Notes under the pieces: model-generated | What the model saw: the letters and a program-made list of their open reading frames with translations, nothing else | Databases searched by the model: none | Told to the model about the DNA's origin: nothing | Program-made: the position numbers and the translations under genes | From: Actinomycetales bacterium JB111 | GTDB lineage: Bacteria; Actinomycetota; Actinomycetes; Actinomycetales; Actinomycetaceae | Reading direction: 5' to 3' | Length of the DNA stretch: 41,642 nucleotides | NCBI GenBank assembly: GCA_900163555.1 | Contig: FUHX01000007.1 | Location: 1 to 41,642, forward strand | Part shown: in pieces, positions 23,937-31,915 of the stretch | Layout: every line of letters begins with the position of its first letter | Numbering within the stretch: position 1 is the stretch's first letter

Positions 23937-24793
23937 TGACCACCATCGCACCCCCACCGACCACCCGGGCGGCCGCGCAGGCGAAGGTGCCCCGCCCGCC
24001 GTCGCGGACCAGGACCGTCCTCGTCGCGCTCGCCTACGTCGTCGTGCCCCTTGTCGTGCTCACGGCCGTCTGGGAAGCGGCGACCCGGCTCGGGGACTCC
24101 CCGTTCTTCCCCCCTCCGTCCGCCATCATCGGGCACACGTGGGAGCTGCTCTTCTCGGGCCCCACGCTGGTGACCGACGTCTTCCGGGAGGACTTCCTCC
24201 CGACGCTCGGACGGCTCGTCCTCGGATTCGTGCTCGGCACGGTGTGGGGAATCGTCATCGGCACGGCCATGGGGCTGAGCCGTGCCACCCGCGAGACGGT
24301 CACGCCGATCGTCGAGCTGCTGCGCTCGATCCCCGCCACGGCCACCCTCCCGCTGTTCATCATCCTGCTCGGCGGCGGTGACGACATGCGCGTCATCTTC
24401 ATCGCCTACGGCGTGTCGTGGTTCGTCCTCATCAACACCGCGTCCGGGGTCGGGACGATCCACAAGACGCTGCTCGACCTCGGCCAGGTCTTCAAGGTCT
24501 CCCCGGCCAGGCGCCTGTTCACGATCATCCTTCCGGCCGCGCTTCCGAAGATCTTCGCGGGCGTCCGGATCGCCAGCACGGCGGCCCTGCTGCTGGCCAT
24601 CGTCTCGGAGTTCATGCTCGCCACGAACGGCATCGGCTTCCAGCTCGTGCAGGCCCAGGGCCGGTTCCAGATGCTGACCATGTGGTCCTGGATGCTCGTG
24701 CTGGCGGTCATGGGCCTCGTCATCAACCTCCTGTTCGACCTCCTCGAGATGCTGCTGCTGTCCTGGCACAGGCTCTCCCGCGCCAAGATCTGA
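23936..24793 (+). CDS. SsuC/TauC-like ABC transporter permease (2)
   Basis: 285-aa inner-membrane permease related to the preceding one. A hydrophilic N-terminus (1-25) is followed by six predicted membrane helices; the EAA loop reads DLGQVFKVSPARRLFTIILPAALPK split around residues 180-205. It begins inside the stop codon of permease 1, so their amounts are probably balanced by coupled translation. With the lipoprotein and ATPase it completes an importer of the nitrate/sulfonate/taurine class. Substrate not determined. Confidence 0.85.
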   Translation: MTTIAPPPTTRAAAQAKVPRPPSRTRTVLVALAYVVVPLVVLTAVWEAATRLGDSPFFPPPSAIIGHTWELLFSGPTLVTDVFREDFLPTLGRLVLGFVLGTVWGIVIGTAMGLSRATRETVTPIVELLRSIPATATLPLFIILLGGGDDMRVIFIAYGVSWFVLINTASGVGTIHKTLLDLGQVFKVSPARRLFTIILPAALPKIFAGVRIASTAALLLAIVSEFMLATNGIGFQLVQAQGRFQMLTMWSWMLVLAVMGLVINLLFDLLEMLLLSWHRLSRAKI

Positions 24794-24808
24794 AGGATGG
24801 ATTCCCGC

Positions 24809-25630
24809 ATGACCACCACAGCACCCGCCTCCACCTCCACGGTCCCCGGTCCGGACGGGGCGCTGCTCGTCGTCGACCACGTGTCTCACACCTACGGGAG
24901 CGGCGAGCGCGCGCACCTGGCCATCCGCGACCTGGAATTCGCCGTCCACCCGGGCGAGTTCGTCTCGATCGTCGGCCCCTCGGGGGCGGGCAAGACCACC
25001 CTGCTGCGTACCCTCGCCGGCCTGCTGCAACCGTCGAGCGGCGGCGTCTGGGTCCACGGCACGCGCATCACGGGTGTGCCGGACGACATGGCCATGGTCT
25101 TCCAGGACTACAGCCGCTCGCTCCTGCCCTGGCTCTCGGTCGCCAAGAACGTCGCGTTCCCGCTCGCGGGGTCGGCGCGGTCGAAGGCGGAGCGGGACGA
25201 GATCGTGGACGAGTCGCTCGAGGCGGTCGGGCTGGGCGGCTTCGGTGACCGGTACCCCTGGCAGCTCTCCGGCGGCATGCAGCAGCGGGTCGCCATCGCG
25301 CGAGCGCTCGCGTACCGCCCCACGCTCATGCTCATGGACGAGCCGTTCGCCTCGGTGGACGCCCAGACGCGCGAGGGGCTCGAGGACCTCGTGCTGCGGA
25401 TCCGGGACCAGTACGACATGACGATCCTCTTCGTCACGCACGACATCGACGAGAGCGTGTACCTCGCCGACCGGGTGCTGGTCCTGTCGCGCTCCCCCGC
25501 CCACGTCGTCGAGGACCTCGCGATCGACCTGCCGTCCCCCCGCGACCAGATCTCGACCCGGGAGCACGCGGACTTCGTCCACCTCCGCAGCCGTGTGGCC
25601 CGACTCGTGCACGGGGGAGAGCCCGACTGA
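24809..25630 (+). CDS. SsuB/TauB-like ABC transporter ATPase
   Basis: 273-aa cytoplasmic ATPase with a complete set of motifs: Walker A GPSGAGKTT, Q-loop VFQDYSRSLLPW, signature LSGGMQQR, Walker B LMLMDEPF, D-loop ASVDAQ and switch His in VTHDIDES. It energises the two permeases encoded just upstream. ATG at 24809 is preferred, with AAGGA about 11 bases upstream; an ATG at 24797 would add four residues but has its SD too close. It ends 15 bases from the convergent GntR gene, so the two operons meet tail to tail. Confidence 0.85.
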   Translation: MTTTAPASTSTVPGPDGALLVVDHVSHTYGSGERAHLAIRDLEFAVHPGEFVSIVGPSGAGKTTLLRTLAGLLQPSSGGVWVHGTRITGVPDDMAMVFQDYSRSLLPWLSVAKNVAFPLAGSARSKAERDEIVDESLEAVGLGGFGDRYPWQLSGGMQQRVAIARALAYRPTLMLMDEPFASVDAQTREGLEDLVLRIRDQYDMTILFVTHDIDESVYLADRVLVLSRSPAHVVEDLAIDLPSPRDQISTREHADFVHLRSRVARLVHGGEPD

Positions 25631-25645
25631 CGTCGCGGGTCGGGG

Positions 25646-26368
25646 TCAGTCCTCCAGGGCACCGAGGACGTGGGCGGCCGCCTGCTCGACGTGGTCGGCG
25701 CACAGGGCCGCCGCTCGCGGCCCGTCACGCTCGACGACGGCCCCGACGACGGCGCGGAGCTCGGCCACGGAGGCCTCGCGCCTGCCCGGGCTGCTCAGGG
25801 ACGTCGCACGCAGTGCGCGGACGCGCCCCTGGATGCTCTCGAGGAGGTCGCTGAGGACGTCGCTGCGCGCCCCCGCGGTCAGCGCGCCGTAGAAGCGGTC
25901 CTTGGCCTGGACGAGGTCGGTGATGTCGGCCCGCCCAGCCGCGTCCGCGTAGTCGTCGAGGGCCCTTCGAAGGCCGGCGACGTCGTCGTCGGACGCCCGG
26001 TCGACGAACCGCTCGACCACGAGGTGCTCGAGGGAGGCGCGGACGGCGTACAGGTCGGCGATCTGCTCGCGCGAGGGGGAGGCGACGAACGATCCTTTCT
26101 GCGGGACCTCGACGACCAGCCCCTCGGCGGTGAGCGTGCGCAGCGCCTCGCGCACGGTCGTCCGCGAGACCTCCAGCGCCTCGATGAGATCGCGCTCGAC
26201 CAGCCGCTGCCCCGGGCCCATGCGCCCCTCGAAGATGGCCCTCCTGAGCTCCTCCACCACCTGGCCCCGCAGGGGCGCCGCGCGCCGGGCGATCGCCGCG
26301 CTCGCGAGCGGCAGTCCGCCGCCTTCGGTTCCCGCTGCCTCCACGCCGTCGGCGTCCCGTGCGCTCAC
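25646..26368 (-). CDS. GntR-family regulator, FCD (FadR) subfamily (2)
   Basis: 240-aa regulator with winged helix-turn-helix (PGQRLVERDLIEALEVSRTT, recognition helix VSRTTVREALRTL) and an FCD effector domain. It is a close paralogue of the regulator at 20211, with matching blocks PQKG, ADLY.VRASLE, RFVDRASD and LLESIQGRVR. The GTG at 26368 overlaps the aldehyde dehydrogenase stop (GTGA). It is last in the transporter-AKR-ALDH operon, whose promoter carries a perfect TTGTCTGACAA site (30041-30051), the likely autoregulatory target. Cross-regulation between the two paralogues is possible. Confidence 0.85.
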   Translation of the reverse strand: MSARDADGVEAAGTEGGGLPLASAAIARRAAPLRGQVVEELRRAIFEGRMGPGQRLVERDLIEALEVSRTTVREALRTLTAEGLVVEVPQKGSFVASPSREQIADLYAVRASLEHLVVERFVDRASDDDVAGLRRALDDYADAAGRADITDLVQAKDRFYGALTAGARSDVLSDLLESIQGRVRALRATSLSSPGRREASVAELRAVVGAVVERDGPRAAALCADHVEQAAAHVLGALED

Positions 26369-27837
26369 CGGCCCGCCGGGATCCCGAGGTAGACGGTCTC
26401 GAGGAACTCGTCGATGCCCTCGGTCCCGCCCTCGCGGCCGAGCCCGGAGTGCTTGACCCCGCCGAACGGGGCCGCGGCGTTGGAGACGAGGCCGGTGTTG
26501 ACCCCGATGATCCCGGACTCCAGCCGCTCCGAGAGCCGCATGATCCGGGACAGGTCGGAGGTGTAGACGTACGTCGCGAGGCCGACCTCGCTCGCGTTCG
26601 CCAGCGCGACGACCTCGTCCTCGTCGTGGAAGACCGCGATCGGGGCCACCGGGCCGAAGATCTCCTCGGTGAGCACGCGTGCGGTGCTCGGCACGCCGCC
26701 GAGGACGGTCGGCGGGTAGAAGTAGCCCGGGCCATCCGGCTTCTCGCCGCCGAGCAGGACGCGCGCGCCGGAGTCCTTGGCGTCGGTGACGAGCGCGTGG
26801 ACCTTGTCCCGCTGGGTGTCGGAGATGAGCGGTCCGACGTCGACACCGGCCTCTCCGCCGGGCCCGACCGTCAGGCCCTCGAACTCGGCCGTGAGGGCCG
26901 CCTCGAACCTCTCGACGACGGATGCGTGGACGTAGAAGCGGTTGGCGGCCGTGCACGCCTCCCCCATGTTGCGGAGCTTGGCCTGGCGGGCGCCCGCGAC
27001 GGCCTTGTCGACGTCGGCGTCCTCGAACACGATGAAGGGGGCACAGCCCCCGAGCTCCATGGAGGTCCGCAGCACGTTGTCGGCCGCCTCCTTCAGCAGC
27101 GCGACCCCCACCTCGGTGGAGCCCGTGAACGAGAGCTTGCGCAGGCGTCGGTCCTGGATGAGCGGTCCGGTCACGGCCTGGGCCCGGGAGGTCGGGAGGA
27201 TGCTGACGACCCCCGCGGGGACGCCGGCGTCGATGAGGATCTGGCCGAAGGCGAGCGCCGTCAGCGGCGTGAGGGCGGCGGGCTTGAGCAGCGTCGTGCA
27301 CCCGGCGGCGAGCGCCGGGGCGATCTTGCGGGTGGCCATCGCGAGCGGAAAGTTCCACGGGGTGATGAACAGCGCCGGCCCCACCGGTCGCTTCGTCGCC
27401 AGGATGTGGAGGTTGCCCTCCGGCGACTTCTGGACGCGGCCGTTGACGTGCGCGGCCTCCTCCGAGAACCAGCGGAGGAACTCGCCGCCGTAGACGACCT
27501 CGCCCCTCGCCTCGGCGAGCGGCTTGCCCATCTCCAGCGTCATGAGCGTGGCGAGCTGCTCGGACCGCTCGGTCGTGAGCTCGAAGGCGGCGCGCAGGAT
27601 CTCGGCGCGGGTCCGCGACGGCGTGGCCGCCCACTCGTCCTGCGCCGCGCACGCCGCGTCCAGCGCGTCGCGGCCGTCGCTCTGATCGGCGTCCGCGACC
27701 GCGGCCAGCACCTCGCCGGTGGCGGGGTCGTGCACGTCGAAGGTCGCTCCCCCGGCGGCGTCGCGCCACGCCCCTCCGATGAGGAGTCGGGTCGGCGTGT
27801 CCGTGAGGATCGTGCGCAGGTCGGTCGTGGTCGTCAT
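26365..27837 (-). CDS. NAD(P)-dependent aldehyde dehydrogenase (succinate-semialdehyde dehydrogenase-like)
   Basis: 490-aa ALDH of the GabD-like group. Catalytic residues are visible: Asn162 (TPWNFP), Lys185 (LKPA), Glu261 (MELGG) and nucleophile Cys295 (GEACTAANRF), with cofactor motif FTGSTEVG (237-244). ELGGCAPF replaces the commoner ELGGNAP and GEAC the commoner GQAC/GQVC. It should oxidise an aldehyde or semialdehyde to the acid. SD is weak (GAGGAAG close to ATG). A 106-bp gap separates it from the upstream aldo/keto reductase and it overlaps the regulator gene. In the proposed pathway it would oxidise an aldehyde produced by the phenol oxidases or by a hydroxyacid dehydrogenase. Confidence 0.85.
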   Translation of the reverse strand: MTTTTDLRTILTDTPTRLLIGGAWRDAAGGATFDVHDPATGEVLAAVADADQSDGRDALDAACAAQDEWAATPSRTRAEILRAAFELTTERSEQLATLMTLEMGKPLAEARGEVVYGGEFLRWFSEEAAHVNGRVQKSPEGNLHILATKRPVGPALFITPWNFPLAMATRKIAPALAAGCTTLLKPAALTPLTALAFGQILIDAGVPAGVVSILPTSRAQAVTGPLIQDRRLRKLSFTGSTEVGVALLKEAADNVLRTSMELGGCAPFIVFEDADVDKAVAGARQAKLRNMGEACTAANRFYVHASVVERFEAALTAEFEGLTVGPGGEAGVDVGPLISDTQRDKVHALVTDAKDSGARVLLGGEKPDGPGYFYPPTVLGGVPSTARVLTEEIFGPVAPIAVFHDEDEVVALANASEVGLATYVYTSDLSRIMRLSERLESGIIGVNTGLVSNAAAPFGGVKHSGLGREGGTEGIDEFLETVYLGIPAGR

Positions 27838-27943
27838 CGTCTTCCTCGGTTCCTAGGTCGGCTGCGGGCGGGTGTCGGTCGGCGTCTCGGTCGCGGCGGG
27901 GCGCCCGGGGGCGGGCGGTGCTCCGGCGCCGACCGCGCGTGGA

Positions 27944-28921
27944 TCAGTACATCTCGGGACACCTGGGTGTGTAGTGCTGCTGGAGCGTCTCGATCTCCTC
28001 CTGCGTGAGCTTGATGTCGAGAGCCGCGACGGCGTCGTCGAGATGGCCGGACCGGGTCACCCCGACCAGGGGTGCGGCGACGACCTCCTGGGCGAGGACC
28101 CAGGCGAGCGCCACCTGGGCGCGTGGGACGTCGCGGGCCTCGGCGACGGCGCCGACGGCGTCGACCGTGCGCCGGTCGGACTCGACGGCCTGGGTGTAGA
28201 AGGTGTTGGAGATGCGGTCGGTCCGGGAGCGACCGGTCGCCTCCTGCCACGGCCGGGCGAGCTTTCCCCGGCCGATCGGGCTCCACGGCAGGGCGCCGAC
28301 GCCCTCGTCGAGGCAGAGCGGGAACATCTCGCGCTCGTCCTCGCGGGCGATGAGGCTGTACTGGCTCTGCATCGACACGAACCGGGCGAGGCCGCCGTGG
28401 CGCTGGAGGTGGAGGGCCTTGGAGAACTCCCAGGCATGCATCGAGGAGGCGCCGAGGTAGAGCACCTTCCCGGACCGGACGAGGTCGTCGAGCGCCTGGA
28501 GGATCTCGTCGATCGGCGTGTGCGGGTCCAGCCGGTGGATCTGGTAGAGGTCGATGCGGTCCGTGCCGAGCCTGCGCAGGCTGTGCTCCACCTCCTGCAC
28601 GATCGACTTGCGGGAGAGGCCGGCTCCGTGCGGTCCGGGACGCATGCGCAGGGCCACCTTGGTCGCGACGACGATCTCGTCGCGCCGGGCGTAGTCCCAC
28701 AGCGCGCGGCCGACGATCTCCTCCGACGTCCCGTCCGAGTACGTGTTGGCGGTGTCGAAGAGGGTGACGCCGAGCTCGACCGCCCGGCGGATGAGGGGGC
28801 GGCTCGCCTCCTCCGTGAGCGTCCAGGAGTGGTCACCCCGCTCGGGGACGCCGAAGCTCATGCATCCCAGGCCGATCCTGGAGACCTCGAGCCCGGATGC
28901 GCCGATCCTCGTGTACCTCAT
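27944..28921 (-). CDS. Aldo/keto reductase
   Basis: 325-aa TIM-barrel oxidoreductase with the full AKR tetrad: Asp56 and Tyr61 (FDTANTYSDG), Lys88 (ATKVAL) and His129 (YQIHRLD). The N-terminus MRYTRIGASGLEVSRIGLG and the C-terminal GVTRSGHLDDAV segment resemble the YajO/YghZ-type group. It reduces aldehydes or ketones with NADPH. ATG overlaps the DMT transporter stop (ATGA). It may detoxify reactive aldehydes made during catabolism, or run a reductive step; no substrate can be assigned. Confidence 0.85.
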   Translation of the reverse strand: MRYTRIGASGLEVSRIGLGCMSFGVPERGDHSWTLTEEASRPLIRRAVELGVTLFDTANTYSDGTSEEIVGRALWDYARRDEIVVATKVALRMRPGPHGAGLSRKSIVQEVEHSLRRLGTDRIDLYQIHRLDPHTPIDEILQALDDLVRSGKVLYLGASSMHAWEFSKALHLQRHGGLARFVSMQSQYSLIAREDEREMFPLCLDEGVGALPWSPIGRGKLARPWQEATGRSRTDRISNTFYTQAVESDRRTVDAVGAVAEARDVPRAQVALAWVLAQEVVAAPLVGVTRSGHLDDAVAALDIKLTQEEIETLQQHYTPRCPEMY

Positions 28922-29955
28922 CGCTTCTCTCCTGCCGTGCTCTGCATGGTGTCGGGTTCCGGGTGGTGCGGATCGACGTCGTGGACGGGGACGCGCCATT
29001 CCGCGGCGACCGCCATCGCGACGCAGGCGAGGGCCACGCCCGCCACCGCCCCGGCGGTCACCTCGTGGCCGTCGCGCGGGACCACAAGGTCCAGGGCGAG
29101 CGCGGACAGGCTCTGTCCGGCGACGACGCACAGCATCATCTGCAGCACGCCGAGCCGTCGCACCGCGACCGAGAGGACGACCGCGACACCGGTGCCGACG
29201 GCCCCGCCGACCCACGCCCACCACGGCATGGCCCGCCAGACCGCGGGGAGGGAGGTTCCACCGAGCGACACGATGGCGACGGTCAGCACGAGGAACCCGA
29301 CGACGAAGTTGAGCAGAGCCATCGCGAGCGGCTCGCCGGTCAGTCGGGTGAGCTGCCCGTTGCCCGCCTGCTGCACCGAGGCTGCGGCGCCCCCCAGCAT
29401 GGCGATCGCGAGGACACCGAGCTCCAGGTTCCCCGACCGGCCGATCGCGCCCACGCCGACGGCGCCGAGCGCCACGACGACGCCCAGGACCCGCAGGACG
29501 GTCACGCGCTTGCGGCCGGCCGGTCCGAGACCGAGGATGTCGGCCACCAACGCGCCGATCAGCTGGCCGAGGACGAGCGCGACCGTCAGGAGTGCCATGC
29601 CGACGAGCGGGGCGGCGTAGCTGACCGATGCGACCGCGACGGCGCCGAGCAGTCCGCCGGCGAACCACCACGGTCTCACCACCGTGCGGCGCTCGGCGAC
29701 GGCTCTCGCGGCGCGGGGCAGCGCACCGGTGAGGATCGCCAGGACAGCGATGAGGGCGATCGCCGAGAGGTTGTTCGTGGCCGCGGCGAGCAGCGGGGAG
29801 CCCAGCTCGTCCGTCAGGTGGCCGTTCGTGAAGCTCTGCAGCGACACCCCGGCCCCCGCGCACAGCGCGAGCAGGAGGAAGGTGCCGAATCCGCGTCTGG
29901 CGGCCTGCCTGCGACCGTCACGCGCGACGTCGTCCCGCCTGGTCAGCCGCCTCAT
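28918..29955 (-). CDS. DMT-superfamily transporter, fused DUF606 (YdcZ) type
   Basis: 345-aa membrane protein with about ten hydrophobic segments in two homologous halves: the first begins GAGVSLQSFTNGHLTDELGS (about residue 28) and the second GGAAASVQQAGNGQLTRLTGE (about 188). Each half matches a DUF606/YdcZ unit, often encoded as a single short gene elsewhere. ATG at 29955 has AAAGGAG five bases upstream; the open frame extends further but without a start signal. First gene of the operon with AKR, ALDH and GntR. Likely exports or imports a small metabolite of the pathway. Confidence 0.8.
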   Translation of the reverse strand: MRRLTRRDDVARDGRRQAARRGFGTFLLLALCAGAGVSLQSFTNGHLTDELGSPLLAAATNNLSAIALIAVLAILTGALPRAARAVAERRTVVRPWWFAGGLLGAVAVASVSYAAPLVGMALLTVALVLGQLIGALVADILGLGPAGRKRVTVLRVLGVVVALGAVGVGAIGRSGNLELGVLAIAMLGGAAASVQQAGNGQLTRLTGEPLAMALLNFVVGFLVLTVAIVSLGGTSLPAVWRAMPWWAWVGGAVGTGVAVVLSVAVRRLGVLQMMLCVVAGQSLSALALDLVVPRDGHEVTAGAVAGVALACVAMAVAAEWRVPVHDVDPHHPEPDTMQSTAGEKR

Positions 29956-30040
29956 CCATGCTCCTTTGCACGACAATCGCCACAACCGCGACTGAGCTCC
30001 ATCCGGCGCGTCGCGGGATTCTTCGATCGCCGCACCGCGA

Positions 30041-30079
30041 TTGTCTGACAAGAGTACGGTACTACGATCGATCCGTCGA
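30041..30079 (-). promoter_or_regulatory. Promoter with FCD-GntR operator, DMT-AKR-ALDH-GntR operon
   Basis: On the minus strand TCGACG (30079-30074), a 17-base spacer and TACTCT (30056-30051) form a weak promoter. TTGTCTGACAA (30041-30051) is a perfect 5-1-5 palindrome that fits TNGTNNNACNA exactly and touches the -10. A second small palindrome, AGTACGGTACT, follows at about 30053-30063. Regulation by one of the two GntR proteins is likely. Confidence 0.55.
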
Positions 30080-30113
30080 CGGCGCGCCCCGACACACTCC
30101 GTCCCCATCCCGT

Positions 30114-30180
30114 GAGGGAGGAACGGGGCGCCCGAGGGAGGAACGTGTCATTCCTCCGTCACGCCCCTCGTTCCTCCCTC
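30114..30180 (-). terminator. Nested stem-loops downstream of uppS
   Basis: GAGGGAGGAACG occurs twice on the plus strand (30114-30125, 30134-30145) and once inverted (30169-30180), with a further partial inverted copy (TTCCTCC, 30151-30157). In the uppS transcript the first arm can pair with either of two later arms, making alternative long hairpins. The longer pairing (30114-30130 with 30162-30180) is broken only by a 2-base bulge. A terminator for uppS is the simplest reading; there is no T-run. Confidence 0.5.
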
Positions 30181-30203
30181 GCGGAACGACGGGGGTGGGA
30201 CGG

Positions 30204-31001
30204 TCAGCCCGCGGGGGTCTCCCCCACGCCGTCGACCGCGCCGCCCCACCGGCGGTCCCGGCGGGCGTACTCCTCGACCACGCGCCACAGCGAGCGGCGA
30301 TCCACGTCCGGCCACGCCTCGTCGGTGAAGACGTGCTCGGCGTACGCGGCCTGCCACAGCAGGAAGTTGCTCGTGCGCTGCTCGCCGCCGGTGCGCCACA
30401 GGACGTCGACGTCCGGCATGTCCGGCTCGTCGAGGTACCTCGCGAACGTCCGCTCAGTCACGCGGTCGGGATTCACCCGGCCCGCGGCCACGTCCTTGGC
30501 CAGCGCGGCGGCGGCGTCCGCGATCTCCGCCCGCCCCCCGTAGTTCACACACATCGTCAGGGTCGCGGTCGTGTTGTGCCGCGTCATCTCCTCGGCGATC
30601 TCGAGCTCGCGGACGACCGACCCCCACAGCCTCGGGCGGCGCCCGGCCCAGCGCACGCGCACGCCCCAGGCGTGCATCTCGTCCCGTCGACGGCGAATCA
30701 CGTCCCGGTTGAACCCCATGAGGAAGCGGACCTCGGCGGGCGACCGCTTCCAGTTCTCGGTGGAGAACGCGTAGGCGGAGATGTGGCCGACGCCGATCTC
30801 GACCGCCCCGGCGACGACGTCGAGCAGGGAGGCCTCGCCGGCCTCGTGCCCGGCGGTGCGCGGCAGGCCGCGCGCGTTGGCCCAGCGGCCGTTCCCGTCC
30901 ATGATCACCGCGATGTGCCGCGGCACGAGCTCCCGCGGGATCGCCGGGGGGCGCGCCCCCGACGGGTGAGGCGGTGGCGGGACCGGGGTCGCGGCCCTCA
31001 T
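30204..31001 (-). CDS. uppS: Isoprenyl transferase (undecaprenyl diphosphate synthase)
   Basis: 265-aa cis-prenyltransferase making the polyprenyl diphosphate lipid carrier for cell-wall synthesis. Diagnostic motifs: [13 protein letters not shown] (29-41) with catalytic Asp35, [11 protein letters not shown], and [15 protein letters not shown] near the C-terminus, which binds isopentenyl diphosphate. The N-terminal 25 residues are Pro-rich, as in many actinobacteria. ATG overlaps the recO stop (ATGA). recO-uppS is a conserved actinobacterial pair, so this marks the core side of the boundary with the catabolic island. Confidence 0.93.
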   Translation of the reverse strand: MRAATPVPPPPHPSGARPPAIPRELVPRHIAVIMDGNGRWANARGLPRTAGHEAGEASLLDVVAGAVEIGVGHISAYAFSTENWKRSPAEVRFLMGFNRDVIRRRRDEMHAWGVRVRWAGRRPRLWGSVVRELEIAEEMTRHNTTATLTMCVNYGGRAEIADAAAALAKDVAAGRVNPDRVTERTFARYLDEPDMPDVDVLWRTGGEQRTSNFLLWQAAYAEHVFTDEAWPDVDRRSLWRVVEEYARRDRRWGGAVDGVGETPAG

Positions 31002-31729
31002 GCCCGTTCCACGAGGGGCAGCGAGAGGAGCCGACGCTCGAGGTGCCACTGGAGGTGCGAGGCGACCAGGCCGGAGGCCTCGGACCGCGAGCGGCCGGCC
31101 GAGACGTCGGCGACGAGCCAGTCGCCCGAGAGCAGCGCGCCGAGGAGCTCCATCGTCTCCGCCGCCGGCGACGCGGAGCCGGGCGGGCGGCAGTCGGCGC
31201 ACACCGCGCCGCCCATCGGCGAGGACCACGCGCGGTGTGGGCCCTCGGCCCCGCAGCGCGCGCAGTCGAAGCAGCTGGGCGACCAGCCGGCGACCGCGAG
31301 CGCCCGCAGCAGGAAGGAGTCGAGGACGAGCGTGGCCGCGTGCGTGCGGTTGGCCATCGCGTGCAGGGCGCCGATGAGCAGCAGGTACTGCTGCGGCGCG
31401 GGCCCCTCCTCGACCGCGGTGAGCCGCTCCGCGGTCTCGACCATCGCCGTCGCGGACGTGAACAGCGAGTAGTCGGCGGCGAGCTGGCGGCCGTAGGGCG
31501 CGATCGTCTCGACCTGGGTCACCGTGTCGAGGTTGCGCCCGCGGTGCAGCTGCACGTCGATGACGCCGAAGCGCTCGAGCCGGCCGCCGAACCGGGAGCT
31601 CGACCGGCGCACGCCCTTGGCGACGGCGCGCACGAGCCCGTGCTCGCGGGTGAGCAGCGTGACGATGCGGTCCGCCTCCATGAAGTCCATGGAGCGCAGG
31701 ACCACCGCCTCGTCCCGGTAGAGCCTCAC
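30998..31729 (-). CDS. recO: DNA repair protein RecO
   Basis: 243-aa recombination mediator that loads RecA on gaps with RecF/RecR. N-terminal OB fold ([22 protein letters not shown] begins at residue 3) and a zinc-finger region with Cys153, Cys156, Cys159 and Cys177, Cys180. GTG start; the upstream sequence offers only a weak GGG as SD. Translationally coupled to uppS. Length is normal for the family. Confidence 0.93.
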   Translation of the reverse strand: MRLYRDEAVVLRSMDFMEADRIVTLLTREHGLVRAVAKGVRRSSSRFGGRLERFGVIDVQLHRGRNLDTVTQVETIAPYGRQLAADYSLFTSATAMVETAERLTAVEEGPAPQQYLLLIGALHAMANRTHAATLVLDSFLLRALAVAGWSPSCFDCARCGAEGPHRAWSSPMGGAVCADCRPPGSASPAAETMELLGALLSGDWLVADVSAGRSRSEASGLVASHLQWHLERRLLSLPLVERA

Positions 31730-31854
31730 CGACCCATCATCCCGCGTCTGGGACCCGGATGCCCGTTATGCCACGCGAGGTACGCACCACCGTGCGCGCG
31801 CCTCTCCGCACAGCACCCCCGACGACGACGCCCGCCACTCCCCCGCAGGCACCG

Positions 31855-31888
31855 CGCCCGGGGCGGCCGCGTGCGGCCGCCCCGGGCG
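31855..31888 (-). terminator. leuA terminator hairpin
   Basis: Arms 31855-31870 and 31873-31888 are perfect 16-bp reverse complements separated by GT only. The hairpin begins 27 bases after the leuA stop. Very high stability; no T-run. It separates leuA from recO. The remaining 31730-31854 stretch shows no gene. Confidence 0.75.
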
Positions 31889-31915
31889 GACGGGAGGAAC
31901 TGCAACGAGCGGCGA

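Noticed and set aside
29956-30108. N-terminal extension of the DMT transporter to 30108
   Set aside because: The extension covers the predicted promoter and operator and lacks an SD; the ATG at 29955 has AAAGGAG five bases upstream.
30000-30203. tRNA gene or phage attachment site at the island boundary
   Set aside because: No cloverleaf-like sequence, CCA end or integrase gene could be seen; only inverted repeats are present.
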